The notes under the pieces were generated by a model, which saw only the letters and a list, made by a program, of their open reading frames with translations, did no database searches and had not been told where the DNA came from. Positions 47,891 through 59,544 of a DNA stretch of 64,000 nucleotides are shown piece after piece. Made by a program: the position numbers and the translations under genes. Source of the DNA: Dermatemys mawii (Eukaryota; Chordata; Testudines; Dermatemydidae); the NCBI GenBank assembly GCA_007922305.1, contig ML677348.1:19142699-19206698 (forward strand), written 5' to 3'. Position 1 is the first letter of the stretch. Each line of letters opens with the position of its first letter.

Positions 47891-48095
47891 CAGAGGGGTA
47901 GCCCTGTTAGTCTGGAACTGCAGAAGTGACAAAGAGTCCTGTGGCACCTTAAAGACTAACTAAAGTATTAGAGCATAAGCTTTCGCGGGCTAATACCCAC
48001 TTCGGCTCCCACGAAGTGGGTATTAGCCCAGGAAAGCTTATGCTCTAATACTTTAGCTAGTCTTTAAGATGCCACAGGACTCTTTGTCACTTCTG
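47891..48095. mobile_element. Fold-back retroposon with 84-bp arms and a 13-bp target duplication
   Basis: A 205-bp insert between perfect copies of caattcttttaat (47878-47890 and 48096-48108). After a 30-bp head (cagaggggtagccctgttag), bases 47921-48004 and 48012-48095 form ungapped inverted arms matching at 80 of 84, with a 7-nt loop. The long target duplication argues for target-primed insertion, not a cut-and-paste MITE. The same family lies at 57641. Probably a Penelope-like derivative. Confidence 0.85.
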
Positions 48096-50099
48096 CAATT
48101 CTTTTAATGAATATTAAAAAAAGCTTTAAGTGATATCCTAACTACTGTCTATTCAATTCTGGACTCATACCAAGACTGTTTACTCATCGTTTACTCATTA
48201 GTTTGACTCTTTATTACCATCATTAAGTGTTTATAGAATTAATCGTACACGTTATTCAAAGAGCTATGAAAAACCTGCACCTTCTGAAACGGCTTTCATT
48301 CTACACACGGAAGGAACTCAGTCTTCTGAGTGACACCGAACGTTGTCTATTTTCAGATTGGTTTATTTAAATTATTTTGTTGTTTACTGTAGTACGGCAG
48401 AAAAAAAATATTCACAGTCCCAAGGAAAAGTTCAGCGAGTATGAGCAAACAGTCGGGTGTTCCCGAAACAGCAGCAGCGATGGAGGGAGCGGGAGATCTT
48501 ACTCACCATCGCAAAGTTGTGAAGAAGATAAACCAAGATCAGGATAGAAGATAAGAAAATAACTACAATCTATGTATTTATTTCACTGTCGTTCAGAGTT
48601 TTCTATGAGCATAAAAATGAGTCCTAGTGTCAGCGCCCCTCCACCACTTTGCATTGAGATGAGGGTGTGCCGCGAGTGTGGTGGGGGTTTCAACGTGAGT
48701 ATTGTACTTTTTTCAAGAAAATAACAATAGGAAAAGAATCCGTTGTAATGTAACATAAGCAGCAGAAAATCATCCGGCCAGGTACCGCACGACACGAAAG
48801 AAAAAACCTCGACATCTCACCCGGTCCACAGTTTCTGTTCAAACCCAGTATATCTTCCTGCAAGTCCATTGCATTTTTTTAAGAACAAACACATCACTCG
48901 GTTCATTAGCACAAAATCGTTTAGTTTCGCTTCTCTCCTTCAATTCCTTTCTAACGTGCTAGATGGCCTTGGTGCTAGCAGAAAGAATTTCTCCTTCTAA
49001 ACATGGAAAGTTCTCAAGCCTGCAGAGGTTTCACTAACGTTTCGTAGAGGTAATAAGAGGCAGCACCAACTTCTTGCTGACCCAAGGCAGGAACTTAGAG
49101 AGCGCTTAGCAGGTTCAAACACGTCTGGTGCCCGGCCTCCCTTTCCATCGTTTACGCGCAGACTCTCACGCAGAGGATACCACTGGAACCATCCCATCCA
49201 ATGGCCCCTAAGAGACGGGCGACAAGAAACTCCCTAAAAGCACACAGTCTATCAGCTTGTTAACAACATAGTTAAAGCTCTCGGAAAGATCCTACGATCC
49301 TACACGTGACTTCACCCGTGTCAACTTATCTTGAGTCGGTCACTCCGCTGCTTATTTGACTCCAAAAGTGGACAAATTAAACGTGTCGCAGAAAGAGGGG
49401 GCAGAACGATTGGAAACTGACAATGTAAACAACACTTACGACCAAGCCAATTTGATTTCGTTTCACTGGAAGGCCCTCTTGCAATATTCCTTGTTTACAT
49501 TCAGTTCAGAGACGCTGGCCTTAGGCCAGAAAAGGGCAGTTTCATTTCTCGGATGGCGAAGGAGTTTTACAACTTCAAGATCAGCTTTAAATGGAAGGTT
49601 TAACTAGTCTCTCAGCAAACACATTGTCATTAACCCTCCAGGAACCTCCCCTGACATACTCTCCTCCCCTCCTATACGGTAGGAATGAACAGGGAACTGT
49701 CACTTTCTCGGTGCACCTGCGGAGAGGAGAGGGAATGTTCTATATGGGTCTTAGCAGTGCGGCTTCCCCTTTCCTGCGCACTGTCTCCTGCGAATGTGCA
49801 CTGGTAGGGTTGTAACAAATTTACTTTCCAACTCTTTTGTAGTGAAACAGACGAGTGTATTCAAATCTAGAAACATGAGCGGCAATGGAGGAGAACAGAG
49901 ATGTGGCAGCAGTGGGCACTGTGGCATGCGCTTGTAAGAGCGTAGTGAGTGACACGCAGGGAAATCCATTCCTCTGCACATGTAAAGCAGAACCTGGATG
50001 CGAGCTCCAGCGTCCCTGCGAGCGGGGAGAGCAGCTTCTCTCTGCCGCTGCTGTGCATGGCAAGGCAGCACTAAGCAGGCACTGGGCAGGCTGGTGCTC

Positions 50100-51720
50100 T
50101 CCTCAGACACGTGATTGAATCTGATCTCTGGCGCTGCTCAGTGGGGTGGTGGAGGAGGAGAGGAGGAGGTCGCAGTGTTGTGTACTTAAGGTCGCCTGTG
50201 TGCTGGGGTTTTTCTCCCTCTCTCTCGGAGGAGTAAGTGCCGCTGCTCCGCCTTCTCGTTTTCGCAATGTTGACGCAATCTATAAATAGTGGAACAAAAG
50301 GACCAACTTCCTCGCAGCTTTGCTGAAACTGCACAAAAAAGGCAACGGGGGGGGGTTGTTATTTTTTTTCTGGTTAAACAGCTGAATCTGGGGTAATCTC
50401 GCTATTGGAAGATTTTTCTTCGCTCTCTCATAATACTAGCAGCGTCCTGCAACTGGCTATTTTGCTTTACAATGAGAAGGGTGTTTTTCCTCCTCTGACA
50501 GATCAGTAAGTGCAATTCAAATATTTCCTTTTGGGGGGAAGGGAGGATTCCTGCTCTTCTATCTGCTACATTGCAAAGGCAGAGGGATACAGAGGAAATC
50601 AAGAGGGACTGGGATTTCAGAGAGGGAGCTAAGCCATAGAGGTTTGTTGTCACTGAACTGGAGGGGCATGCGAGTGTACGTGGGTCTCATACTGTAGGGG
50701 TGTGTGTGTGCGGTGAGGAACTGGGTTAGTCGGGATATCAACTGTCACATATTACAATAGATTATAAAATTAGGGATAGTTGCTGCTGTTTACAGAACAA
50801 AAGCTGGCGCACTAACCAGTATTAAACAGGCTTTTGTTAGAAGGGAAATGTGTTAGCGGGAGCTGCCTGAAGCAAGTTGCTGTGTTAGAAAGGCTAGTAG
50901 GAGATTTGTTTACCGTCAGAGCTCATCGGCGTGTTTACTGCACACACGCCGTACTGGGCTCGCCTCTACCAATCTGCTGCCGGAGCTGGAACCAGAGACG
51001 GTCTTCCACCTTTTCCCAATCACTCCGGATTAAAAGGGAGTGCATTTGTGCTTGCTTGGGGGATCAGCCTCCCCCAATCTGCACGGCATGGTGGGAGCAG
51101 CTAATAGTGTGCTGAGATATCCCCTCCCCAGTAACCAGGAGATCGGTGCAAGCGTAGGCAGCTACTGGCCAGGGAGAGGATTACATCATCCCCCCTCCAA
51201 TTCTGTTACCTTTCGAGCGCTGCACGGTGAGCGATCATGGAGGCAATGACATTGCTCTCACAGAAAGCGGAGGGGAAGGGAGCGCTGTGCTTGCCAGGGT
51301 CCCGGGGACACAGAGGGACACAAGCAGCCCAGGCGCGCGCGCCCTCACACACAGAGCTATAAAGACCAGAATCTAGTGTTTACAGTGCTCACTCAGGCGT
51401 CTTGTGACGTCATGTGATTGACAGCCAGCCCCTCCAGCCCGGCTCTGTCCAGAGCCTGACAACCGACTCTATATTAAGAAAAGAATGAAGTCACCGCCAC
51501 CCTGACAACAGCAGGCGGCGGGCCCTTCCGCTGGCTCCCTCCTCCACCCTCCCTCCCCTGGATCCTGGAGGAAGCCGCTCTGCAGTCTGAAGGGACGATG
51601 CGGGCTCCGGCTTCCACAGCACCCCCAGGGGAAAGTGCCCAGTGATCCCCACTTCCTTCCAGAGAGCCAGCAGGAGGGCGGGCGAGAGAGGGAGGAGTCA
51701 CTGACCAGCCCTGTTGAGAA
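50100..51720. promoter_or_regulatory. CpG-rich promoter-like region
   Basis: CpG density is clearly higher than elsewhere, densest at about 51190-51700 (including caggcgcgcgcgcc). Motifs: ctataaatag at 50280-50289 (fits both a TATA box and the MEF2 consensus), tataaag at 51358, and the perfect CRE tgacgtca at 51405-51412. Donor-like ggagtaagt (GT at 50233) and atcagtaagt (GT at 50506) lie on the plus strand. Frames through it (49751-51735, both strands) are GC-driven and have no domain. Confidence 0.6.
50311..50505 (+). other. Candidate first (leader) exon
   Basis: Inferred: a start about 30 bp after the ctataaatag at 50280, ending at the strong donor-like atca|gtaagt (GT at 50506). It has no long frame and would be 5' UTR. 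No transcript evidence is available, so limits are tentative. An alternative leader could end at the donor at 50233. Confidence 0.3.
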
Positions 51721-51950
51721 GGAGCCTCCTTCCATTGTGCAATAACATTCAGGAGTTACGAGCCGTTTTGTTTAGCAAGGGAGGGGACAGACACCAGAGC
51801 CGGTCTTGCACAAGCAAGACAAGGGACAGAGCCTGTAGCCCGGCCGTAGCCTCTGGAAATCATGGGCCAATTTCTCTCATCCTGTATCACTTCCACCTTC
51901 CATCTATTTCCAGTACATGGCTCCCAACACCCAGAAACTGAGCGGCAACA

Positions 51951-54900
51951 GCTTGGCAGGAGGACTAGTTAACAGGTCAGACAATACATCCATGAAGGGA
52001 CTTGTTACCCATAAAACCTGCATCGTTTATTAAATAGCAGGCATCACCATAAGGAAAGAATTTTTGTGTGCTACAGTACAGTCCAAACCCCTAAACGTAC
52101 CGCTGTTTGGGGTCATTCCTGTACAATACTGGAGGTTGGTTTGTTTGTTTTTCTATAAGGGTGGGGCTCTACTCTCCAATCGATAAGCAAACTTTTGAGA
52201 GTCACACAGAAGCTTTCTGTATTTGGAGAAATGGGGGATGGGTTCTAACTAGGCCCTGTTTTTCTGAGTCTGGATCATGATTTTAGAATGATCTAATTTC
52301 AGTCATTTCAAAATAGCAAAATCTGTGATAAGTGGAGCTTTCCATTACATGCTAGTTCTGTTTGGTTAGCCTACCTCTGGTCTAAAAAGAAAAAAACCCT
52401 GGTCACTCAAGCTTTACACAAATCTTAATAACTGAGAGAGATTATGATAACTCCCAACGTGTCTGTCTTTTGGTACTATGTCAAAGGAAATGTAAATCAC
52501 AGGTGGTGCATTCTAAAGGCTCCAGAAGGTGTACTAATACAGTTCAGGATTTAGTAATAATAAAGTACAAAATCCATTGTTTTGCCTCTAGATTTAAAAA
52601 TATTGCTTATTGTAAAGTAGCTCTGTTGTAAAACTAGATTTCTAACATTTGAAATGTTTACCTTAGTATCACAGTTAATACCATGTTTGAGTGATTACAT
52701 GATTAATTTACACTGGACATTTTAAACAAATACTGTATATTCAGGAAGCGATTTATCATAAGAGATTTAAGTTTTATTTCTGGACACAGAACAGCTAACC
52801 TGCTGTCTCAAATATTTTATATGAACAAGGTAGAACACACAGGAAACCATCCTAGTGTTGTGAAATTCCTAGGAATATACTTTTGATACCCTATTACTTA
52901 CTATACAAATGACAGGAACAATGACATTTACTGGCCAGTCATAGTAAGTTTGTGAAGGAGGACAATAAATGGCACACCTTAGTTCAAAAGTTAATCTCTG
53001 CACAAAATAATCATTTAAAAATAATAGAAAAGCATGTTTGAATACAGAGACCAAAAATTAATCCTCACATCCTATCTTATATTTTTCCTATTTTATCATT
53101 ATAAGATTACCAAAATATTGCAATGTATACTTGAGATATCAAAGGCAATTTTTCATTTATTAAATTTGTCAAAATACTAAAGTAGTACTTACCCACTGCA
53201 AAGTCAATAAATCCATATCACACTAAAAACAACAAAAAGTGTTTTACAGACAGTGATATTTGGTGAAAAAGAAAACTTTTTTTCTCTAGTGCAGTAACCT
53301 AAAAATACAACTAAATAATAAACATTTACCCAGTGGAAACTGTAATCATGGACATACAGTTTTTAACTTGTTGTTGGTTTTGGTTTCTTCAAAGTAGTGT
53401 ATTACTTTTTGAAGTTTGGGTGTTTCTATTTGTGCAGAAAATAGACAGAAAAGCTTTGAGTTCCCTACTGTTACAAAAGTAAAAAGGAAGCTAAGTTTGA
53501 GCTGCTAAATTGGCAGTCTGGAATGAGTCAATAGTATCTTCTTTGTCCTGCTAGCTTTCTCTGTTATATTGTATCTTTACTCTATTTCCTCCTGCACAAG
53601 AAAGCAAGCATTTCACATTTAGGATTTCAAATTTGAGATATTTTTTAATAAGGTTACATTTTTATAAGCCTTGTTCTTTTCCAAATGTTTTATTGCACAA
53701 CACTGGAGTACATACACCTTTGCAGATTATGGTATATAAATAATAGTAACAGTATCAATGACACTACATGAACTTTCATTAACCAAGTAGATAACTTTGT
53801 AAATTTGTCAGCATATACTTTATCAGGTAAATTATTGTTGTTTTCTTGTTAATATATATTCATAAGAAATCTAATGTTCACTTTTCCAAGCATTTCATAA
53901 TTTCTGATTTGATACAAAAAACAGGTGAGAATTAGGATAAAAAGATGACAACTTCCCTTTTTCTCACTTGCTGAGGATTCCCTTGATGTGGGTAAGTCCC
54001 AGCAGGCAAAGAGCCATCATAGGTTACTTTTGCAACACCATCCTTGCAACTATGCCTAAAGATCACTGCACTCCAGCTATCTTCAGCTGGTGGACAGTCA
54101 ATTAGGGATCAATGTCAGCATGGGTAAATTAGAACTGCCCCTATGGTGCTCTAACTTGTACCAGAGACAGGGCTGGGCTGAGATTAGAGAACTATAACCA
54201 GCTACTGGATGGCTCCCCAACTCTGCTACATTTACCAAAGCTTTGGTGCATCAGAGAATCTGGGCCTAGCATAGTTCGTTTTGTCCTTGTAAATAGTCTG
54301 AATGGTAGCAGTGTAAAATAAATTCCAAAATTGTCAGTGTGTGAAAACAAGAAGTGGTTTAATGACTTAGCTGGTGGGGAGGTCTTTCAAAAGCTGAAGC
54401 AGGAAGTGTGAGGCCATCACTGTCACTATGGAATCAGTTTCTATTTACCTGAAATCCAGTCTGCTCTGAAACTCTGGCCTTTGGATTGGTATTATGTTGT
54501 GCTGCAGATCTGTCATTCTCCCAGAGAAAATAAACAAATGTCAACAAAAAATAGGTTGTGTGAAGGCACTAGTGTTCAGTAAATAAAATATGCATACTTT
54601 CTGTATTACACATATATATCCTTACTCTCATAAATAGTCTCATTTGTTTTAAATGTAAAAAATACACTGGAATTTAGAATCTGCCCTGTAGCATACACAT
54701 TAAAGAAAGCTAAATTGTATTAACTCATTATGAGGATTAAACTTGTATTTCCATATGTACAGTGTGTAATTATTAATTACTTTTATGTTAAAATACAAAA
54801 TGTTTAGAATTCATACAAGATAGTACTCTGAGGGTTTTCTAAAAAATATAAACTTTATTTTTTAAGAGTTACTTTTGTTCTTGTGATTACCTTAGCTAAA

Positions 54901-54960
54901 TAAGCATAAGTGGGACATTCAGCACATGACTAATTTCAAATTAACCCCTCCTTCTCTTCC
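51951..54960. other. Intron-like AT-rich DNA
   Basis: No repeat of a named family and no coding signal. If the promoter and the exon candidate are real, this is intron 1. Confidence 0.4.
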
Positions 54961-54969
54961 CCTTTTTAG

Positions 54970-55048
54970 ACTTCTAAAATTTGTGTCAGTGGACTGCTGA
55001 TCTGCTGCAATGTCACAGTTACTGTGATTCTGGTCAAGAATTGTGCCA
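54970..55048 (+). other. Candidate internal exon, 79 nt
   Basis: Bounded by an excellent acceptor (a long pyrimidine tract ccttctcttcccctttttag ending at 54969) and a donor gcca|gtaagt (GT at 55049). Upstream gactaat at about 54928 could be a branch site. Inside, frame 1 is open over all 26 codons, frames 2 and 3 have stops. The ATG at 55010 opens only a six-codon frame ending in tga, so the exon may be 5' UTR with a short upstream ORF. I do not recognise the gene. Confidence 0.5.
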
Positions 55049-57640
55049 GTAAGTGGCAAGAATTATTATTATTTAACAATATGGTTTTGCAAAAAAAATT
55101 ACAAACTCATGACATATAATGAAAGTCATATACTTGAGCTCTTATGCATCAACTCCAGGCTCTAGCAGGGTTCAGTGGTAGCCGTGACTTTACAGGGGTT
55201 GGCAGTGAGTCCATGTAATTTCAGAGTACCTGAAATAGGGGAGAAAATATTTTTATATTTATTTGTTAAATGCCCCTCCACTACTTACTATTTGGGGCAT
55301 CTGACACATGAAAACACACTTAGCCCTTTAAAAAACTCTAGTTCTTTAATTTTAGCTATTAGATAGAAAATAGTGTTGGTCATATTTTTCTCATCAATGA
55401 GATTTTTGTATTTGAAACAGGACACACTATACCTCTAAATTTTAAATCAAAAGTTAAATCAGGTTATTTCCGTATCTGAGTTTTGTTTACTGAAGTAATA
55501 CATTTAATCTATTATGTGTTATTAATGCAGTACTTAGAAAATCTATCCATCCACTTTCCAAATGAAAGAAAAAAAATATCTGGTGAGCATAGAAGCTTAT
55601 GCCATTAATATCTGCAGTTTTCATTTAAAAATAAAGTACACTTCTGTTCTCTAGGTTGTGAATATTACCATAATTCACATTTGGAGAGTTAACTGATGCA
55701 GTGTTGTCTTCCTGGGTCTGCAGGCAGTCAGTTCCAATGCCTCTGCTGCTGCTCAGCACTTTGTCAAGTAGTAGCAAAGTGAAATTAACAAGGCTCTGCA
55801 GAGATGAACTACTGTAGATCAGAGTCTTATGACTAACTGTGAAACTGTCAATAATGTCAATATCATATTGGAGTGCCTGCCAGGCAACACTATTAACATC
55901 AGAATTCAGTAATTCATAGGGGTAGGGGAATAAGGGATAGAGAACAGATAAAAGAAATGGAGGCTGAGGGAGAAGTAAAGTAGCACAGTCTCAACCACCC
56001 TCTCATAGAAGCCACAATGCTCTCAAAAAATGGAGAAGAGATAGAATCCTCCCTTTTCCCTTTCAGAAGCTAGAAAGGGATGAAACTTATGATTTCTATT
56101 GGCTGGCAACTATATGCAACATCTTTACAGAAATCTCTGTACACCCTTTCATTTTTAGTATTTGGTTATTGCAGAGAGCTCCATGTTTCATCCATTCTTC
56201 TCTATCTCTCTCTTTTGTATCTATTTCTTGTTTGTGGATTTAGTCCTCTGACTAGTACCAGTAAATATCTAGGATAAATTTTCAGCTCCTGCATTAATGC
56301 TCCATAATAGAGTCATATACTTAGTATTTTGAGAATAAAAGCAAGTAAAGCTGGCAAGATATTAATTTTTAAAGATAACTACTACACATGTATAATTACT
56401 TTTAATAAGTTTTCTATTATATATGTATAGTAGTTTTAATATTGTATATGTTACTGTACAGTATTGAATATCACTGTACATGTAATATTGTACATTATAT
56501 TAGCAATTGCAGGGTATTAAATAATGCACTTTAAAAAAAATGTATAAACATGCACTTAACACAGATCACACTGCAGCCATTTCAACATGGCAGGAATAAA
56601 AGATAAATGCAAAACAGGAAAATTCAAAAAGTCTATCAGGTGACATATATATATTTATCCTTAGATTCTAAAAAATAAATATAAATGCAGATTTTTAAAA
56701 AAAACTACACTTTTAAGACAAACTTTCAGAATATTCAATATTCAGTAATTAAACTGTTTTACATGTATTTTAACTTTTAATTTGCCTATTACTAATTGAA
56801 TGTTACATGCATGTGAACGTTTGCTTACTAAAATCACTAATTTCACCCCAAAAATCTATTATATGATACTGTTTGATTGCCTGTTGCAATCTTCATGTAC
56901 TATTGACTAAATATGAATTTTTGGCAACCTTTCCATATAAAATCTATGAATTGTTATAGGGTCTCATCCTGTAAACCCTTCTCACACAGGAAGTCCCATT
57001 AAAGTCAATGGGACTATTTGCATGAGTAAGGGCTACCTGTCAATATGGACGTTACTTTATCTCAGTTTTGTAATGCTGATCTGTAGGACAAATACTGCTG
57101 AAGAGCCAAAAAGAAAAATGCTAAATAATTAATACAATTATTTGCGTTTTGTAACTCCTACAGTTTTTTGTCACTTACAAGCATTAGAACAATGACTCAA
57201 GTGCCAATGAGGGTATATGGAAAGGAGGGGGAAGCTCATAAAAATACTGTAAGTGTATATAGTTCCTAGTAATATAGTAATACAGGCTAGATTGAGTCCA
57301 GCCTTGCATGTCTACAAGAGGGCTAAAGGGGTTGTAAAGGGTAGCACACAAGAGTCCTTCCTCAGAAGGTGCAGGCAGAACTCTAGTCTCTAAATTCAGG
57401 AAAGTGAACCAGTCCCAGAAGGGGAAGGAGGAGGTGGGGCTATGTCCCCTCCAGCCAACTGCAGAGAAGGGAGCATACTCCTTTACGTTAAGAGTCAGTG
57501 GAGCAGGCACAGTCTGCCTGTGCACTGGGAAGTCAGGGAGAGATTTTTTCCCCAAGCTCCCCATGAGCAGTTGTTGTGCTCTGCAGCACCCCTTATTCAA
57601 AACTTTGCCTTAAAGACAGAAATGAGCTTTCAGTTAGATA
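55049..57640. other. Intron-like AT-rich DNA
   Basis: No gene. A short palindromic repeat scrap with cattaaagtcaatggg lies at 56955-57022. A GC-richer stretch at 57290-57480 has both-strand frames without domains (57184-57732). Confidence 0.4.
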
Positions 57641-57851
57641 AAATCAGAGACGCAGCCGTGTTAGTCTGGATCTGCAGAAGCGACAGAGAGTCCTGTGGCA
57701 CCTTAAAGACTAACGAAAGTATTGAAGCATAAGCTTTCATGGGCTAATACCCACTTCGGATGCGATGAAGTGGGTATTACCCCACGAAAGTGTATGCTTG
57801 AATACTTTTGTTAGTCTTTAAGGTTCCACAGGACTCTTTGTCACTTCTTCT
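57641..57851. mobile_element. Fold-back retroposon, second copy
   Basis: Same architecture as 47891-48095: a head cgcagccgtgttagtctgga, then inverted arms (about 57675-57758 and 57766-57848) that fold back with lower identity (roughly 88%). It is flanked by gttagata (57633-57640 and 57852-57859). An older copy. Confidence 0.8.
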
Positions 57852-58205
57852 GTTAGATACTGAGTATTTTTCTGTATGTGTGCAATATTTTTTAGGGAGG
57901 GATACCAAAAGGAATGTTAATTAACTTACCTTAGACATAGAGTTTGTATGCTTCATGCTTATAAGAGCCATAAAACATTATATTATTAGGAGTATCAGCA
58001 CTGCAGACAAAGGTGACCTGCAAATATAAAATTCATGAATCAAGCAGCTTTAATATGATTTGCTGAATAGCCTCAAATAAGCAGGGTCAATTGATGCATT
58101 AGGAATGTAAACCTTGTTCCCTTCACCCCCACTCCCTTAGATCCTCAGAAGTTGCAGATTGCTGGCTACAGCTCTCTCTGACACTTCAAACTGAACTACA
58201 CTGGT
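57852..58205. other. Unassigned DNA
   Basis: No gene or named repeat. Confidence 0.4.
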
Positions 58206-58209
58206 GATG

Positions 58210-58465
58210 TTACATCAACATCAAGATGAAGGAAGGGTGGTCTTGTGGTCCAGACACAGGGTTGAGAGCTGAGATTGGGATCATATTCCTGCATCTTTCC
58301 CAGACTTCCATGTGTGGCTTTTGGCAAGACACTTAGCCACTCTGCACCTCAGTTTCCCAAATTATAAAATGAGGTTGATTAATAATTTTGTACCTCACAA
58401 AGGTATTGTGAGGCTAACTTCATAAATACTGAAAGACGTTCAGATACTACTGTGGCCACAGACAG
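58210..58465 (-). repeat. MIR (CORE-SINE) relic, reverse orientation
   Basis: gtggtccagacacagggttg, tggcttttggcaagacactt, cacctcagtttccc, aaaatgagg and ttgtgaggctaa occur in the order of the MIR reverse complement, including part of the tRNA-related head. Confidence 0.72.
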
Positions 58466-58539
58466 TCTAAAACACCAATAAATTTAAAATAATTAGGAAC
58501 ATTTGATTAACTGTATATTTGACATAAAACTCACTAGTC

Positions 58540-59100
58540 GGGAAGCAGATTGTTGAGTTAATCATGGCCATTAAAGATCACAGAGCTAGGTCATCTGGAA
58601 AGATCTAGAGTCAAAGTTCCCCCTGAGAAGGGAGCTTATAGTGTGTCACCTGTCCAGAAAGAAATTTTCAAAGTTAGAATGGGTGACACTCCATGCTCTG
58701 GCCCTTTATGCTGAGTAAAAGAGTCAAAAAAGTGTATAGAGGCTCTAAAAGCCTCTTATTTGGCCAGGGTAGGATACCCCTGGTGCAGGAACTGAGGAAG
58801 ACAGTCATAAGGCTGCCTTCGGAGGACCCTCTCCAAAGCCCTGGAGGAGGAGGGAATGTCTGGAGGTGGGAAGATTTGTCAGGGATTGAGATTCAACATT
58901 GCAGAGGTTCTGGGCAGCACTAGCTCAGCGGGCTACTCCGGGAGACTGTCATAATTTAGGCCTCTGAGGCTGCCTGCTTTATGCTTGGAGTAGCCCAGGA
59001 CTGAAACGGTGCAAAAGTGGTTTAAAGCCACCTCAGACCTATCGGGGTTGAGAGTATTGTGCTGTGTCTCTTAAAGGAACAGCGGAGAATCTCACCCAAA
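58540..59100. repeat. Unclassified GC-richer dispersed repeat
   Basis: The composition and phrases such as tttaggcctctgaggctgcc suggest a dispersed reptile repeat, but no family or terminus could be fixed. The plus frame 58693-58923 has no domain. Confidence 0.35.
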
Positions 59101-59104
59101 ATGT

Positions 59105-59160
59105 CTAAAAGAGCTTTGAGACAGCTGTGGATGAAAAGTGCTAGGTATCATTATTATTAA
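59105..59160 (+). repeat. L2-like LINE 3' end
   Basis: aaagagctttgagacagctg followed by gaaaagtgctaggtatcatt matches the L2 terminal pattern. Confidence 0.55.
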
Positions 59161-59544
59161 AAGATAATTATAAGAAATTGCAAAGTGGCAAACATTTTAA
59201 TTGGAAGGAAGGATCATATGTGCTGACAGATTCTGTGTTATGGGAAGACAAATTAGAAGGTAATAGCAAAATTGTCCTTTTATTCATACATAAAAATCTT
59301 TCAGTCTAGAAGGAGAGGCTGTTGGAAATTAGCAAACAAAATGGGATGAAGAGAGAGAAAGATAAGGAAGGAAATAAGATTTTATAGCAAACTGCTGAAC
59401 TTGTTCCAATCAAACAAGGAAACAATATCCACCTTATATTTTTTTGTAAATGACTGGATCAATGCCCAAGTTGTTACTCTTCAAATTTTGTCACAGACAC
59501 TCTACTTTTTTCTTCCCACTGATCTTTTGAGGGGGTCAACAACC

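Larger units (their letters stand above)
41480..51950. other. Repeat-poor domain, possibly regulatory
   Basis: Compared with the flanks, this 10.5-kb block has few recognisable repeats (three small insertions only), frequent CpG dinucleotides, and ends in a CpG-rich segment. No coding frame with a domain is seen. The open frames (41755-42162, 45364-45688, 47422-47640, 48583-48795 and others) look random. Such blocks often surround the promoters of developmental genes (inference). Confidence 0.5.

Noticed and set aside
47921..48095. MicroRNA precursor from the 84-bp hairpin
   Set aside because: The arm length and the target duplication show a mobile insertion; no evidence of processing. Kept only as a testable side idea.
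49751..51735. Several frames of 70-119 codons in the CpG-rich block, both strands
   Set aside because: Expected from GC-rich DNA; no conserved domain, no consistent start or splice context.
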